Assembly: GCA_965116715.1 (NCBI GenBank) | Contig: OZ220724.1 | Coordinates: 62,001-126,000, forward strand | Direction: 5' to 3' | Length of the DNA: 64,000 bases | From: Poriferisodalis sp965116715 | Lineage (GTDB): Bacteria > Actinomycetota > Acidimicrobiia > Acidimicrobiales > Poriferisodalaceae | In this document: in pieces, positions 54,887 through 63,516 of the stretch | Position numbering within the stretch: position 1 is the first letter of the stretch | Layout: the number at the start of each line of letters is the position of its first letter | The notes under the pieces: model-generated | Databases searched by the model: none | What the model was told of the DNA's origin: nothing | Seen by the model: only the letters and a program-made list of their open reading frames with translations | Position numbers and translations under genes: made by a program

Positions 54887-55300
54887 CTACGACTCGTCGA
54901 ACGGGTCGATGACTTCCACGCCGGTGGGCTCAAAGTGGCGAGTGTTGCGAGTCGCGACGATCAGACCGTGTTCGAGTGCTGTGGCGGCGATGAGCAGGTC
55001 GGCGTTCGCGTGCCCCAGCAGTCCGGAGAGCTGGCCCCAGCGTCGGGCAGTCCCCGTGTCGATGGCGAGGACGCGGCTGCCATACCAGGTGAGGAGCTTG
55101 TCGAGCCAGTCGGCGAGTCGATGCGCGTACGCCGGGTCGCGATCTCGCTGACGGACGATGCCGCGCTCGATCTCGCCGATCGTGACCACGCTGAGGTGCA
55201 GGTCTGTGGTGCGTTGGCCTTCCACCCACCCGACGATCGACGGGTGCCGGTCACGGCGACGGAGCGCCGAGATGACGTCGGTGTCCAGCAGGAGACTCAC
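54887..55300 (-). CDS. VapC/FitB-type PIN toxin
   Basis: The 137-residue PIN protein has LLLDTDVISALRRRDRHPSI (first Asp), VVTIGEIERGIVRQRDRDPA (Glu), NADLLIAATALEHGLIVATR (second Asp) and NTRHFEPTGVEVIDPFD. That is the FitB/VapC pattern with a shared RNase mechanism. Its start overlaps the antitoxin stop by 4 nt. With the HicAB pair on the same strand just downstream, it forms a small toxin-antitoxin cluster. Confidence 0.9.
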   Translation of the reverse strand: MSLLLDTDVISALRRRDRHPSIVGWVEGQRTTDLHLSVVTIGEIERGIVRQRDRDPAYAHRLADWLDKLLTWYGSRVLAIDTGTARRWGQLSGLLGHANADLLIAATALEHGLIVATRNTRHFEPTGVEVIDPFDES

Positions 55301-55584
55301 CGTTCGATGTCTCTCGGCGACACCTCAAGGCGCTCGAATTCGCCGTCATCGGTGGGAATGGCGGCCAGCAGGCGCCCGAGCGTCGGGGCTGTCGCCCGGT
55401 CGAGGCGGCACAGCCGTTCGAACTCGTCGACCGCAACGATGACCGCAACGGGCCGGCCTCGGCGTGTCACGTGTTGCGGCCCGCCCAGCAGCGCCGCGTC
55501 CACGACCGCGCTGAACCGGTTCTTCGCGTCCTGCAATTGCCACACCGGCCCGGCGTCAGCCACGTCGTCCCCCTGAACACTCAA
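55297..55584 (-). CDS. Phd/YefM-type antitoxin
   Basis: The 95-residue protein contains VWQLQDAKNRFSAVVDAALL, then GPQHVTRRGRPVAVIVAVDE, the Phd/YefM DNA-binding fold, followed by an acidic tail for the PIN toxin. Antitoxin-first order with 4-nt overlap to the toxin. Two direct CTAGCT repeats just upstream could be its operator. Confidence 0.88.
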   Translation of the reverse strand: MSVQGDDVADAGPVWQLQDAKNRFSAVVDAALLGGPQHVTRRGRPVAVIVAVDEFERLCRLDRATAPTLGRLLAAIPTDDGEFERLEVSPRDIER

Positions 55585-55595
55585 GCGATTGCTGG

Positions 55596-55614
55596 CTAGC
55601 TTATCTGTCTAGCT
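55596..55614 (-). promoter_or_regulatory. Putative operator: two CTAGCT direct repeats
   Basis: CTAGCT occurs at 55596-55601 and again at 55609-55614, 13 bp apart, 11 nt upstream of the Phd-type antitoxin start. The first copy overlaps GCTAGC, a small palindrome. Spacing of about one helical turn suits repressor dimers. No confirmed -10 box. Confidence 0.3.
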
Positions 55615-55775
55615 GGGAACTGAGCGCTTCGAGCCGGCCACGTGTCCCTACCGATCAGACGATGCAACATCATGGATACTACTGGAAATTACAGGAACAG
55701 CAATGTAACAGAATTGTAATAATTAGATATAGCTGAAAATGTCTGACTACGGCATCAGCGGGTTAGAATGAACGT

Positions 55776-57179
55776 ATGTTTACGCATGTCGAGCGGGCAC
55801 TGGTGCATCTCAATGCAGCGCTCGACGAGGTCGAATCCTCGCCCAGCCATCTGCTGCGTCGCACCCTGGGTGCCTCCAAGGAGTTGCGCAGCCGCGTCGA
55901 GGTGCTCGTGACCAGGGTCGCTGCGGTAGTAGCGCAGCGTGAGCGTCACGGCGACGGTGGCGCTGGGCTGCTGCGTGAGCACGGTGGCCTGTCCCGCTCT
56001 GATGCCGCCCGCAACGTGCGCACCGACGCAGAACTGGCGGCGATTCCCGACGCGCAAGCGGCAGTCGGCGATGGGCAGATCAGCCTCGCGAATGCCGCCA
56101 AGCTCGCGCACGCCGCCCGCAAGACCAGCCCCGACGCGGTGCAGTCAGATCCTGAGCTGATCGGGCTGGCCAAGACCTTGCCCGAAGACGAGTTCGCTCT
56201 GGCTGCCCAGCGGTGGACGGCCCGTCACCAGGACGCTGCTGATCTGGCGGCGCAGCATCGTCGCAACCGGCGCAATCGCCATGTGCGCTTCTGGAACGGC
56301 GATGACGGGTCGGTGCAGATGCGCGGCAGCTTCGATGCGGAGATGGGCGCTCGCATCCAAGAGCGGCTCCGACGCCACGCCGAGCAACTGCGCCAAGCAG
56401 ACCGCCGCCGGCACGCCGAGTCGAAGGCTGGCAGCGGGTCAGCCGTCGACAACGTCACAGGCAGTGACAGCGGCAGTGAGACTGCTGTGCGCACCTCGGA
56501 CCAACGCATGGCCGACGCGCTCGACAGGCTGTTGGCGAAGAGCACCATTGCCCCCGACGGCCCCGGCGGTGGCGAGCCGGCCGACGCGGGCGCGGATGCT
56601 GCGGAGGCGCAGACCCGGGGAGGCTGTAAGTCAGCGGCGGAGATCATCGTTCGGGCCGACTGGGGCGCTCTCATGGGTGAGCCGGGGGCGCTCGGCGCAC
56701 TTGCGGAGATCTGCGGGGTCGGCCCGGTCCCGCCCAGCACCCTCGAGCGGCTCGCATGCAACTCCGACGTGTGGCTGGAGATCTTCGGCGACAGACTCGC
56801 TCCGCTGTACGAGATGGTTCTCAGCCGGGCGCCGACTGCGGCACAGCGCCGAGCCCTCATCGCACGCGATGGAGCATGTATTGGCTGCGGGGCGCCGCCG
56901 GGAGACTGCGAGGCGCATCACATCTTCCCGGTGGCGTGCGGCGGCAAGACACGTCTCGACAATCTCGTGCTGGTGTGCTGGTCGTGCCACGATCGCATCC
57001 ACGACCACAACTGGCAGGTCGTCATCCGCGAGGGCCGCTACCGGCTCATCCCGCCGGATCAGGCAGCACCGCCGAACCCGGCGCCTTCACGCAAACCCAA
57101 GCATCGCACTCCGCAGCAGAAGAGACCCAATACGCCACCCGATCCGCCAGCCGAGCTACTGCTTGGGGAGGCCTCTTGA
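55776..57179 (+). CDS. DUF222/HNH endonuclease family protein
   Basis: The 467-residue protein has the N-terminal DUF222 region (VERALVHLNAALDEVESSPS, DAARNVRTDAELAAIPDAQA, AAQRWTARHQDAADL). A variable middle follows, then the HNH domain CIGCGAPPGDCEAHHIFPVA, NLVLVCWSCHDRIHDH, with zinc-binding Cys pairs and catalytic His. These 13E12-type genes are multi-copy in actinomycetes; function is unsettled but DNA cleavage is expected. The preceding 190 bp is AT-rich (ATTGTAATAATTAGATATAG) and should hold its promoter. Confidence 0.88.
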   Translation: MFTHVERALVHLNAALDEVESSPSHLLRRTLGASKELRSRVEVLVTRVAAVVAQRERHGDGGAGLLREHGGLSRSDAARNVRTDAELAAIPDAQAAVGDGQISLANAAKLAHAARKTSPDAVQSDPELIGLAKTLPEDEFALAAQRWTARHQDAADLAAQHRRNRRNRHVRFWNGDDGSVQMRGSFDAEMGARIQERLRRHAEQLRQADRRRHAESKAGSGSAVDNVTGSDSGSETAVRTSDQRMADALDRLLAKSTIAPDGPGGGEPADAGADAAEAQTRGGCKSAAEIIVRADWGALMGEPGALGALAEICGVGPVPPSTLERLACNSDVWLEIFGDRLAPLYEMVLSRAPTAAQRRALIARDGACIGCGAPPGDCEAHHIFPVACGGKTRLDNLVLVCWSCHDRIHDHNWQVVIREGRYRLIPPDQAAPPNPAPSRKPKHRTPQQKRPNTPPDPPAELLLGEAS

Positions 57180-57211
57180 GAACCGACGCTCACGTCGACC
57201 CCGCGGTCGCT

Positions 57212-58084
57212 TCAGCCAGCGAGATGCGCGGTGACGGCCGCGACGACGGCTGCTGACTGCTCGTAGGGGAGCATGTGTCCGGCGCCGTCGACGAGTTCGA
57301 CTGCGGCGTCGGGCAGCGCCGCCTGCCACGCGTCGGCATAGGCGGGCGGGATCAGCCGGTCCTGCTGGCCCCACACCAGCAGCGTCGGCACCGTCACCCG
57401 GTAGGCCCGTTCCGAGAATCGCCGATTGGGGATCGGGAACAGGATCTTGCCGGCCATGCCCTGCTGGCGGGCCCGGGCCACCATGAAGCGCGTCAGCGCG
57501 GCGTTGTCGGAGAAATCGGCGCCGCCGGTCAGCACTTCCTCGCCCACATTCGGATCGGCAAAGAGCACCTCGGCGAGCTGGTAGGGGAGCATCGCGAAGA
57601 TGTCGGGAATCGGGTGATCGCTCAGCCACATCCCCGCGGGGCACAGCAGAGCCATGCGATCCACCGACTGCGGTGCCAGCGCCGCCATCTCGGCGGCGAT
57701 CATGCCGCCCATCGAGTGGCCCAGCAGGTGCAGCTCGCCAGTCCCTGAGCCTGTGCCCGAATGTGGGAGCAGACCCATCTCGGTGGCTACGTCCCAGCCG
57801 TGCAGTGCGAAGTCCTGCATGTCCGACAGGCGATCCTCGTCGCCGTGCTCGCTCCACGCGGGCCACACCGGCGCCACCACTCGCAGTCCAGCCGCAGCCA
57901 GGCCGTCGAGCACCGGCTCGCTCGGCAGCCAGCCGCCAGCAGCGTGCAGCGCCAGCACGGTCGCGGTCCCGGCGGACGTCCCGCCCGCAGGCTCGTAGAC
58001 GCGCACCGGCGCGGTCACCGTTCGCCGGGTCGTGATGACAACCTCTTCGAAAGTCGGCGCGGGTGCAGTATCGGTCGCGCTCAT
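57212..58084 (-). CDS. Alpha/beta hydrolase
   Basis: The 290-residue protein has VLALHAAGGWLPSEP (oxyanion), VVAPVWPAWSEHGDED, HLLGHSMGGMIAAEMAALAP (Ser124), LLVWGQQDRLIPPAYADAWQ (Asp) and LVDGAGHMLPYEQSAAVVAA (His). Its start overlaps the LLM gene stop by 4 nt, so it is co-translated with it. The final 30 codons recur in the chimeric scrap at 50743-51009. Likely a hydrolase of an ester or ring-cleavage product formed by the upstream monooxygenase; inference. Confidence 0.86.
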   Translation of the reverse strand: MSATDTAPAPTFEEVVITTRRTVTAPVRVYEPAGGTSAGTATVLALHAAGGWLPSEPVLDGLAAAGLRVVAPVWPAWSEHGDEDRLSDMQDFALHGWDVATEMGLLPHSGTGSGTGELHLLGHSMGGMIAAEMAALAPQSVDRMALLCPAGMWLSDHPIPDIFAMLPYQLAEVLFADPNVGEEVLTGGADFSDNAALTRFMVARARQQGMAGKILFPIPNRRFSERAYRVTVPTLLVWGQQDRLIPPAYADAWQAALPDAAVELVDGAGHMLPYEQSAAVVAAVTAHLAG

Positions 58085-59364
58085 GTCACCGGGCCCTTGG
58101 GCGCCTCGGGGTAGCGGCGGGCATCAGCCATGGTGTCCTCGGGACGCACCCGGTCGTCCATCGGCTTGCACCACCAGTCCCCGGCGTCGGCGAACTCGTC
58201 GCCCCAGATGCCGCGCAGGCCCGGCATCACCTTCTCAGCGAAGAGCTGGCTGGAGTAGCGGGTCTTCCAGTCGGGCATGTTGCCCATGTGCAGCAGGCAG
58301 AACACCGTGCCGACACGCAGCCGCTTGATCATGTCCTCCATGCGCTCGCGCACCGTGTCGGGCGATCCGGCGATGACGTAGCCGCCCTCGACCAGGTCCT
58401 TCCAGGTCAGCCGCTTGAACAGCGCCTGGTTCTCCTTGCGGAACTGGTCGAGCTTGCCGGCCTGGATGGTCTTGACGGTCCGGTAGCCGGGCGGGTCGGC
58501 GAAGCCGGGGAACACGTGGAGGCAGCGATTGAAGAAATACAGCATGTGCTCGCTGTACAGCTCCTCCGCTTCGGCATCGGTAGCCGCTGTGCAGATGATC
58601 TGTGCGAACCCAGCGCGTCCCGGCGACATGGATTTGTCCATCTCGCCGACACGGTTCCAGTAGCCGTCCATCAGCGTCTGGCCGGCCAGGTACCCGTTGA
58701 AGCTCAGGTACGAGTAGTTGTAGTCATTCTCGAGGCAGAAGTCCCACGTCTCGATGGATCCGCCGCCGGGGATGTAGATCGGCGGATGCGGCTGCTGGAT
58801 CGGCTTGGGCCAGCAGTTCACGTAGCGCAGCTGGGTGTACTTGCCGTCGAAGGCGAACACGTCTGGGTTGGTCCACGCCTCCATGATCAGGTCATGGGCC
58901 TCGTAGTACTTCTCGCGGGTCAGCGCCGGGATCTGCCCGTAGGTGAAGTTGGTGTCCATCGGGGTGCCCACCGGGAACCCGGCCACCAGCCGGCCGCCGC
59001 TGAGGCAGTCGAGCATGGCGAATTCCTCGGCCACGCGGTGGGGCGGGTTGTACAGGGCGATCGAGTTGCCGATGACGCAGATCGCCGCCTGTGAAGTCCG
59101 CCGGGCCAAGCCTGCGGCGATGATGTTGGGGCTCGGCATGATGCCGTAGGCGTTCTGGTGATGCTCGTTGACGCCGATGCCGTCGAAGCCGAGTTCGTCG
59201 GCGAACTCGAGCTGGTCCATGTACTCGTGGTAGACGCCGTTGGCGCGCTCGGGATCGAACAGCGAGCCGTCGATGTCCACCCAGACCGACCGGTGCTCGG
59301 TCTTGAAGTCATCGGGCAGGTCCGGCCACGGCATCAGGTTGAACCAGCAGAACTTGACGGTCAT
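58081..59364 (-). CDS. LLM-class flavin-dependent monooxygenase
   Basis: The 427-residue luciferase-like protein contains ELGFDGIGVNEHHQNAYGIM, AICVIGNSIALYNPPHRVAE, EFAMLDCLSGGRLVAGFPVG, YYEAHDLIMEAWTNPDVFAF and GGYVIAGSPDTVRERMEDMI. This is the typical order of FMNH2/F420-using LLM oxygenases. Oxygenation or desulfonation of an unknown organic substrate is expected. It is coupled to the hydrolase (4-nt overlap) and followed upstream by a P450 in the same direction, giving a catabolic block. Confidence 0.9.
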   Translation of the reverse strand: MTVKFCWFNLMPWPDLPDDFKTEHRSVWVDIDGSLFDPERANGVYHEYMDQLEFADELGFDGIGVNEHHQNAYGIMPSPNIIAAGLARRTSQAAICVIGNSIALYNPPHRVAEEFAMLDCLSGGRLVAGFPVGTPMDTNFTYGQIPALTREKYYEAHDLIMEAWTNPDVFAFDGKYTQLRYVNCWPKPIQQPHPPIYIPGGGSIETWDFCLENDYNYSYLSFNGYLAGQTLMDGYWNRVGEMDKSMSPGRAGFAQIICTAATDAEAEELYSEHMLYFFNRCLHVFPGFADPPGYRTVKTIQAGKLDQFRKENQALFKRLTWKDLVEGGYVIAGSPDTVRERMEDMIKRLRVGTVFCLLHMGNMPDWKTRYSSQLFAEKVMPGLRGIWGDEFADAGDWWCKPMDDRVRPEDTMADARRYPEAPKGPVT

Positions 59365-59441
59365 CGGGGGACTCCTTCGGGGTTCGAATTCGGACCGGAC
59401 GGTCTCAGGCAGGGCAGGTGTGAGCGGGCCAGCAGTCTCGG

Positions 59442-60764
59442 CTACTTGCGCGTGACGCGGACCGGCAGGTGGGTGTAGCCGTGAATGAATGACGACAACG
59501 TGCGTTCAGGCTCGGCTTGGACTTCGATCCGCTCGAAGCGAGACAGGATCTCCTCCCACAGGATGCGCAGCTGCAGCTCGGCCAACCGGCTGCCCAGGCA
59601 GTAGTGGATGCCGTAGCCGAACGAGAGGTGGCTGGCGGCGTTGTGCCGCTCGATGTCGAGACGCTCCGCGTCGTCGCCGAAGACCTCCTCGTCGCGATTG
59701 GCCGACACGTACCACATCAGGACTTGGTCGTTCTTGCGGATCGGGCGCCCGCCGACCTCGCAGTCCTCCGTGGCGGTGCGCCGCATGTAGGCCAGCGGCG
59801 TCTGCCAGCGGATCATCTCCGGCACGAAGTTGGCGAGCAGGCTGTGGTCGGCGTTCAGCTTGTCGTACTGGTCGCCGAACTTGTTGAGCGCATAGACACT
59901 GCCGGACATGGTGTTGCGGGTGGTGTCGTTGCCGCCCACGATCAGCAGGATCAGATTGCCGAGGTGCGCAGCGGCAGACATGTGCGCGGTGGCCTCGCCG
60001 TGGAGCAGCATCGACAGCATGTCGTCGCCCGGGTCGGTTCGCCGCTCCTCCCAGAGCTTCTCGAAGTACTCCAGGCATTCGGCCATTTCCTCCTGCCGTT
60101 GAGCGCTGGACTCCACCAAGCCTCCGGGCTCCGGGATCGTGGTGACCACATCGGACCAGTGGGTGAGCTTGCGGCGGTCGTCGAGGGGGAAGTCGAACAG
60201 CGTTGCCAGCATCAGCGTGGTCAGCTCGACCGACACCGTGTCGACCCAGTCAAACGTCTCGCCCTCCGGCAGGGAGTCGAGCACCTTCGCTGCGCGCTCG
60301 CGGATGAGCGGCTCGAGGCCGCGGAGCTTCGTCGGCGTCATCGTCGGCTGCACGGTCCGGCGTTGCAACCGCTGTTCGGGCGGATCCATGGTGATGAACG
60401 ACGTGAACGACGGGGCCGCAGGTCCGTCAGTGTCGGCGGGCGGGCCGATCGTGATGCCGTGCGCGGATGAGAAGGTCTCGTGATCGCTCTCGACGGCGCG
60501 GACGTCGGCCCACTTCGTCACCGACCAGTAGCGCCCTGCCGAGCCCAGCTCATTGAGATGCACCGGATCCTCGCGGCGCAGCCGGGCGAAGTAGTCGTGC
60601 CAGCGGTTTTCGCGGAACAGATGCGGGTTCAGCGGGTTGATCTGCTCGACGGTCAATTCGTCGGCAGACGGGGCGTCGACCCCGAAATGGGCTTGCTCGC
60701 GATCAGGACTGACCCGGGCGCCAGCCCGCCATTCCTCGCGCTCAGCCTCGGTTGCGATCGCCAT
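59442..60764 (-). CDS. Cytochrome P450
   Basis: From the ATG at 60764 the protein is 440 residues. I-helix LIVGGNDTTRNTMSGSVYAL (acid/Asn-Asp-Thr), ExxR helix EMIRW (316-319), and heme loop SFGYGIHYCLGSRLAEL with Cys389 are all present. The TMDPPEQRLQRRTVQPTMTP segment fits actinobacterial CYP families active on fatty acids, steroids or terpenes (CYP125/CYP124-like layout). No redox-partner gene is adjacent. Frame extension upstream to 61088 is judged non-coding. Confidence 0.92.
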   Translation of the reverse strand: MAIATEAEREEWRAGARVSPDREQAHFGVDAPSADELTVEQINPLNPHLFRENRWHDYFARLRREDPVHLNELGSAGRYWSVTKWADVRAVESDHETFSSAHGITIGPPADTDGPAAPSFTSFITMDPPEQRLQRRTVQPTMTPTKLRGLEPLIRERAAKVLDSLPEGETFDWVDTVSVELTTLMLATLFDFPLDDRRKLTHWSDVVTTIPEPGGLVESSAQRQEEMAECLEYFEKLWEERRTDPGDDMLSMLLHGEATAHMSAAAHLGNLILLIVGGNDTTRNTMSGSVYALNKFGDQYDKLNADHSLLANFVPEMIRWQTPLAYMRRTATEDCEVGGRPIRKNDQVLMWYVSANRDEEVFGDDAERLDIERHNAASHLSFGYGIHYCLGSRLAELQLRILWEEILSRFERIEVQAEPERTLSSFIHGYTHLPVRVTRK

Positions 60765-60855
60765 CTCGGTTCCCTCGCCACTGCGTGCTTGGTGCAGGTC
60801 CGTGCTCTGTGCATGACCTTGATCCGGCCGCTTCACGCCGACCGGCCCGCCAACT

Positions 60856-62013
60856 TTAGGGGGACGGCTCGCGGGGCAGGCCGAGCACGCGCTCGCCGAT
60901 GATGTTGCGCTGGATCTCGCTGGTGCCGCCAGCGATGCGCATCCCCGGTGCGTACAGGAATGCCTCGGTCTCGTCTGACGCCAACATGGCCTCGGCGCCG
61001 CGCAGGCTGGCGCCGATGGCGACCTCGTCGTAACCGAGCTCGCTGTTCGCCAGCTTCGCCACTGGCGCCATGCGCGGATCAGCGCCATGCAGCTCCATCA
61101 GCGCCGCCAGCGCGTTGCCGCGGGCGTGCAGTTCAGCCAGCGACTGCCGACCCAGCGGTCCCGCGTCGCCTGCCGCATCGATCATCTTGGTGAGGCGCTT
61201 GCGGAGGCTGATGACCCCGGAGGAACCGGCGCCGCCCCGCTCGTCTTCCAGTACCGCCATCGCGACACCCCAGCCGCCCCCGCGCTCGCCCAGCAGGGCC
61301 TCGGCAGGCATCGACACATCGTCAAAGAAGACCTCGCAGAACTCGCTGTCGCCGGTCATCTGCTTGATCGGGCGCACCTCGATGCCGGGCAGCCTCATGT
61401 CCAGCAGGAAGAAGCTGATGCCGCGGTGCTTGGAGGCATCGGGCTCGGTGCGGGCCATCAAAATGCCGTACTCGGCGAACTGCGCGTTGGAGGACCAGAC
61501 CTTCTGGCCGTTCAGCACGAATCGGTCGCCGTCGGGCACTGCTGCGGTGGTGAGCCCGCCCAAGTCCGAGCCGTTCCCGGGCTCGCTGAACAGTTGGCAC
61601 CACAGCACCTCGCCGGTCAGGATCGGCCGCAGGAACTGCGCACGCTGGCGCTCGGTGCCGGAGCGCATGATGGCCTCGCCGGCCAGCACGATTCCCTGCA
61701 GGTTCAGGTACGGGGCGACGCCCGCTCGCTCGCACTCCTCCATCCACACGCCCGTGTGCGCCCGGGAGAGCCCGCGACCGCCGTGCTCGGTCGGCCAATG
61801 CAGCCCGGCCCAGCCGTGGTCGTAGCAGTACCGCTGCCAGACGCGGGCCTGATCATGCAGCGCGGGCACCAAGATCGCGCCGTACGCAGGGCACGCCACG
61901 CCGGTTTTGAGGGCATCTTGCAGGAACGCAGCCGCCGCCTGCCTGAACGTCTCGAGATCGGCCGCCGTCAATGGATCGGCGGCGGTGTCGGTTGCGGCGT
62001 TCATGACGCTCAC
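60856..62013 (-). CDS. Acyl-CoA dehydrogenase family protein
   Basis: The 385-residue protein has ACPAYGAILVPALHDQARVW, TEHGGRGLSRAHTGVWMEEC, LWCQLFSEPGNGSDLGGLTT (FAD loop), VLNGQKVWSSNAQFAEYGIL, VFFDDVSMPAEALLGERGGG and GMRIAGGTSEIQRNIIGERV. It is an acyl-CoA dehydrogenase of normal size, often one of a heterodimeric pair in steroid or terpenoid catabolism. It sits 91 nt upstream of the P450, same strand, so a catabolic operon is plausible. Confidence 0.9.
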   Translation of the reverse strand: MSVMNAATDTAADPLTAADLETFRQAAAAFLQDALKTGVACPAYGAILVPALHDQARVWQRYCYDHGWAGLHWPTEHGGRGLSRAHTGVWMEECERAGVAPYLNLQGIVLAGEAIMRSGTERQRAQFLRPILTGEVLWCQLFSEPGNGSDLGGLTTAAVPDGDRFVLNGQKVWSSNAQFAEYGILMARTEPDASKHRGISFFLLDMRLPGIEVRPIKQMTGDSEFCEVFFDDVSMPAEALLGERGGGWGVAMAVLEDERGGAGSSGVISLRKRLTKMIDAAGDAGPLGRQSLAELHARGNALAALMELHGADPRMAPVAKLANSELGYDEVAIGASLRGAEAMLASDETEAFLYAPGMRIAGGTSEIQRNIIGERVLGLPREPSP

Positions 62014-62111
62014 CGTAGCCGTGACCTCGCCGACCCAGCCGAGGGCACTCGCTCACGGGCCGCCCGGCCCACGGCTTCGCCTGCCGCCTCAGCCTCCCTA
62101 ACATCGCTGCC

Positions 62112-63476
62112 ATGGGTGAACTCGACCACACCGATCCGGCGCTGACCAACGAGACCATCGAGTTGTTGCAGCAGCTGATCCGCAACGCCTGCGTCAATGA
62201 CGGGACCGTCGAATCAGGCGAAGAGGTTCGCAACAGCGACCTGCTGGAGACCTTCCTGGAGGGAGCGGGCGTCGATGTCGAGAGCTTCGAGTCCGAGCCA
62301 GGGCGCCGGTCGCTCGTGGCGCGCATCTCCGGTACTGACCCTGCCGCGCCGAAGCTGTGCCTGATGGGCCACACCGACGTCGTGCCGGTCAATCCAGAGG
62401 GCTGGAGCCGGGACCCGTTCGGCGGTGAGCTGGTGGACGGCGAGGTGTGGGGACGCGGTGCCGTTGACATGCTCAACCTCACGTCGTCGATGGCAGTGGC
62501 TTTCCGCCACATCATCCGCAGCGGTTATCGCCCCAAGGGCGACGTCATCTACTTCGGCGTTGCCGACGAGGAAGCCGGCGGCACCTACGGCGCCAAGTGG
62601 ATGGCGGAGCACCACTGGGACGCCATCGAATGCGATTACGTGCTGACCGAGTTCGGCGGGATGCCGAATCACACGCCGCAAGGCACCAAGATCACCTTGG
62701 CGGCGGGGGAGAAGGGCATCGGCTGGCGCCGGCTCACCGTGCGCGGCACGCCCGGTCACGGTTCGATGCCGTTCGGCACCGACAACGCGCTGATCAAGGC
62801 GGCCGAGATCGTGCGTCGCATCGCCGAGTACCGCCCGGCGCCCCAGCTCACCGAGATGTGGCAGCACCATGTCTCGACGCTGCGGGTCGACGACGAGACC
62901 CGCGAGGCGTTGCTCGACCCGGCCCGCGTCTGGGACGCGGTTGCCGGCATCTCCTCGCCGGGCCTCGCGCGTCACTTGCACGCATGCAGCCACACCACTT
63001 TCAGCCCCAATGTCGTGGGCGGCGGCAACAAGACCAATATCATCCCCGACAAGGTGGAGATCGAGGTCGACATCCGCACCGCACCCGGCGATCCCGTCGA
63101 GGTGGACGAGCATCTGCGGGCAGCACTCGGCGAGCTGTTCGACGAGGTCGAGATCGAGCACCTCCACGACGATCCGGCCAGCTCCTCGCCGACCAACACG
63201 CCGATGTGGCAGCTGCTGAGCGAGCTCGTCGCCAAGGCGCATCCGGGCGCACCGGTGATCCCGCAGCTGATCGTCGGCGCGACCGATGCCCGTTTCTTCC
63301 GCCTCAAGGGTGCCGTGGCCTATGGCGCGGGCCTGTTCAGCAACCGCGTCAACTCCAACGATTTCATGCTGCGCTTCCACGGCAACGACGAGCGCGTCGA
63401 CACCGACTCGCTGGCACTCAGCACGCAGCTGTGGATTGACGTGATCCGCAATCTCGGCGATGCGGTGAACCGCTAG
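62112..63476 (+). CDS. M20-family metallopeptidase
   Basis: The 454-residue protein has the M20 metal ligands: LMGHTDVVPVNPEGWSRDPF (His87, catalytic Asp89), WGRGAVDMLNLTSSMAVAFR (Asp119), VADEEAGGTYGAKWM (Glu153/154). The dimerisation domain carries RGTPGHGSMPFGTDNALIKA, and FFRLKGAVAYGAGLFSN ends the metal site. The family includes carboxypeptidases, deacylases and aminoacylases. It is divergent from the acyl-CoA dehydrogenase and convergent with the following gene. Substrate unknown. Confidence 0.9.
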   Translation: MGELDHTDPALTNETIELLQQLIRNACVNDGTVESGEEVRNSDLLETFLEGAGVDVESFESEPGRRSLVARISGTDPAAPKLCLMGHTDVVPVNPEGWSRDPFGGELVDGEVWGRGAVDMLNLTSSMAVAFRHIIRSGYRPKGDVIYFGVADEEAGGTYGAKWMAEHHWDAIECDYVLTEFGGMPNHTPQGTKITLAAGEKGIGWRRLTVRGTPGHGSMPFGTDNALIKAAEIVRRIAEYRPAPQLTEMWQHHVSTLRVDDETREALLDPARVWDAVAGISSPGLARHLHACSHTTFSPNVVGGGNKTNIIPDKVEIEVDIRTAPGDPVEVDEHLRAALGELFDEVEIEHLHDDPASSSPTNTPMWQLLSELVAKAHPGAPVIPQLIVGATDARFFRLKGAVAYGAGLFSNRVNSNDFMLRFHGNDERVDTDSLALSTQLWIDVIRNLGDAVNR

Positions 63477-63516
63477 ACCCAGAGGGTTCAGTCGCCCCTA
63501 CAGCGGGCGCACCTCA

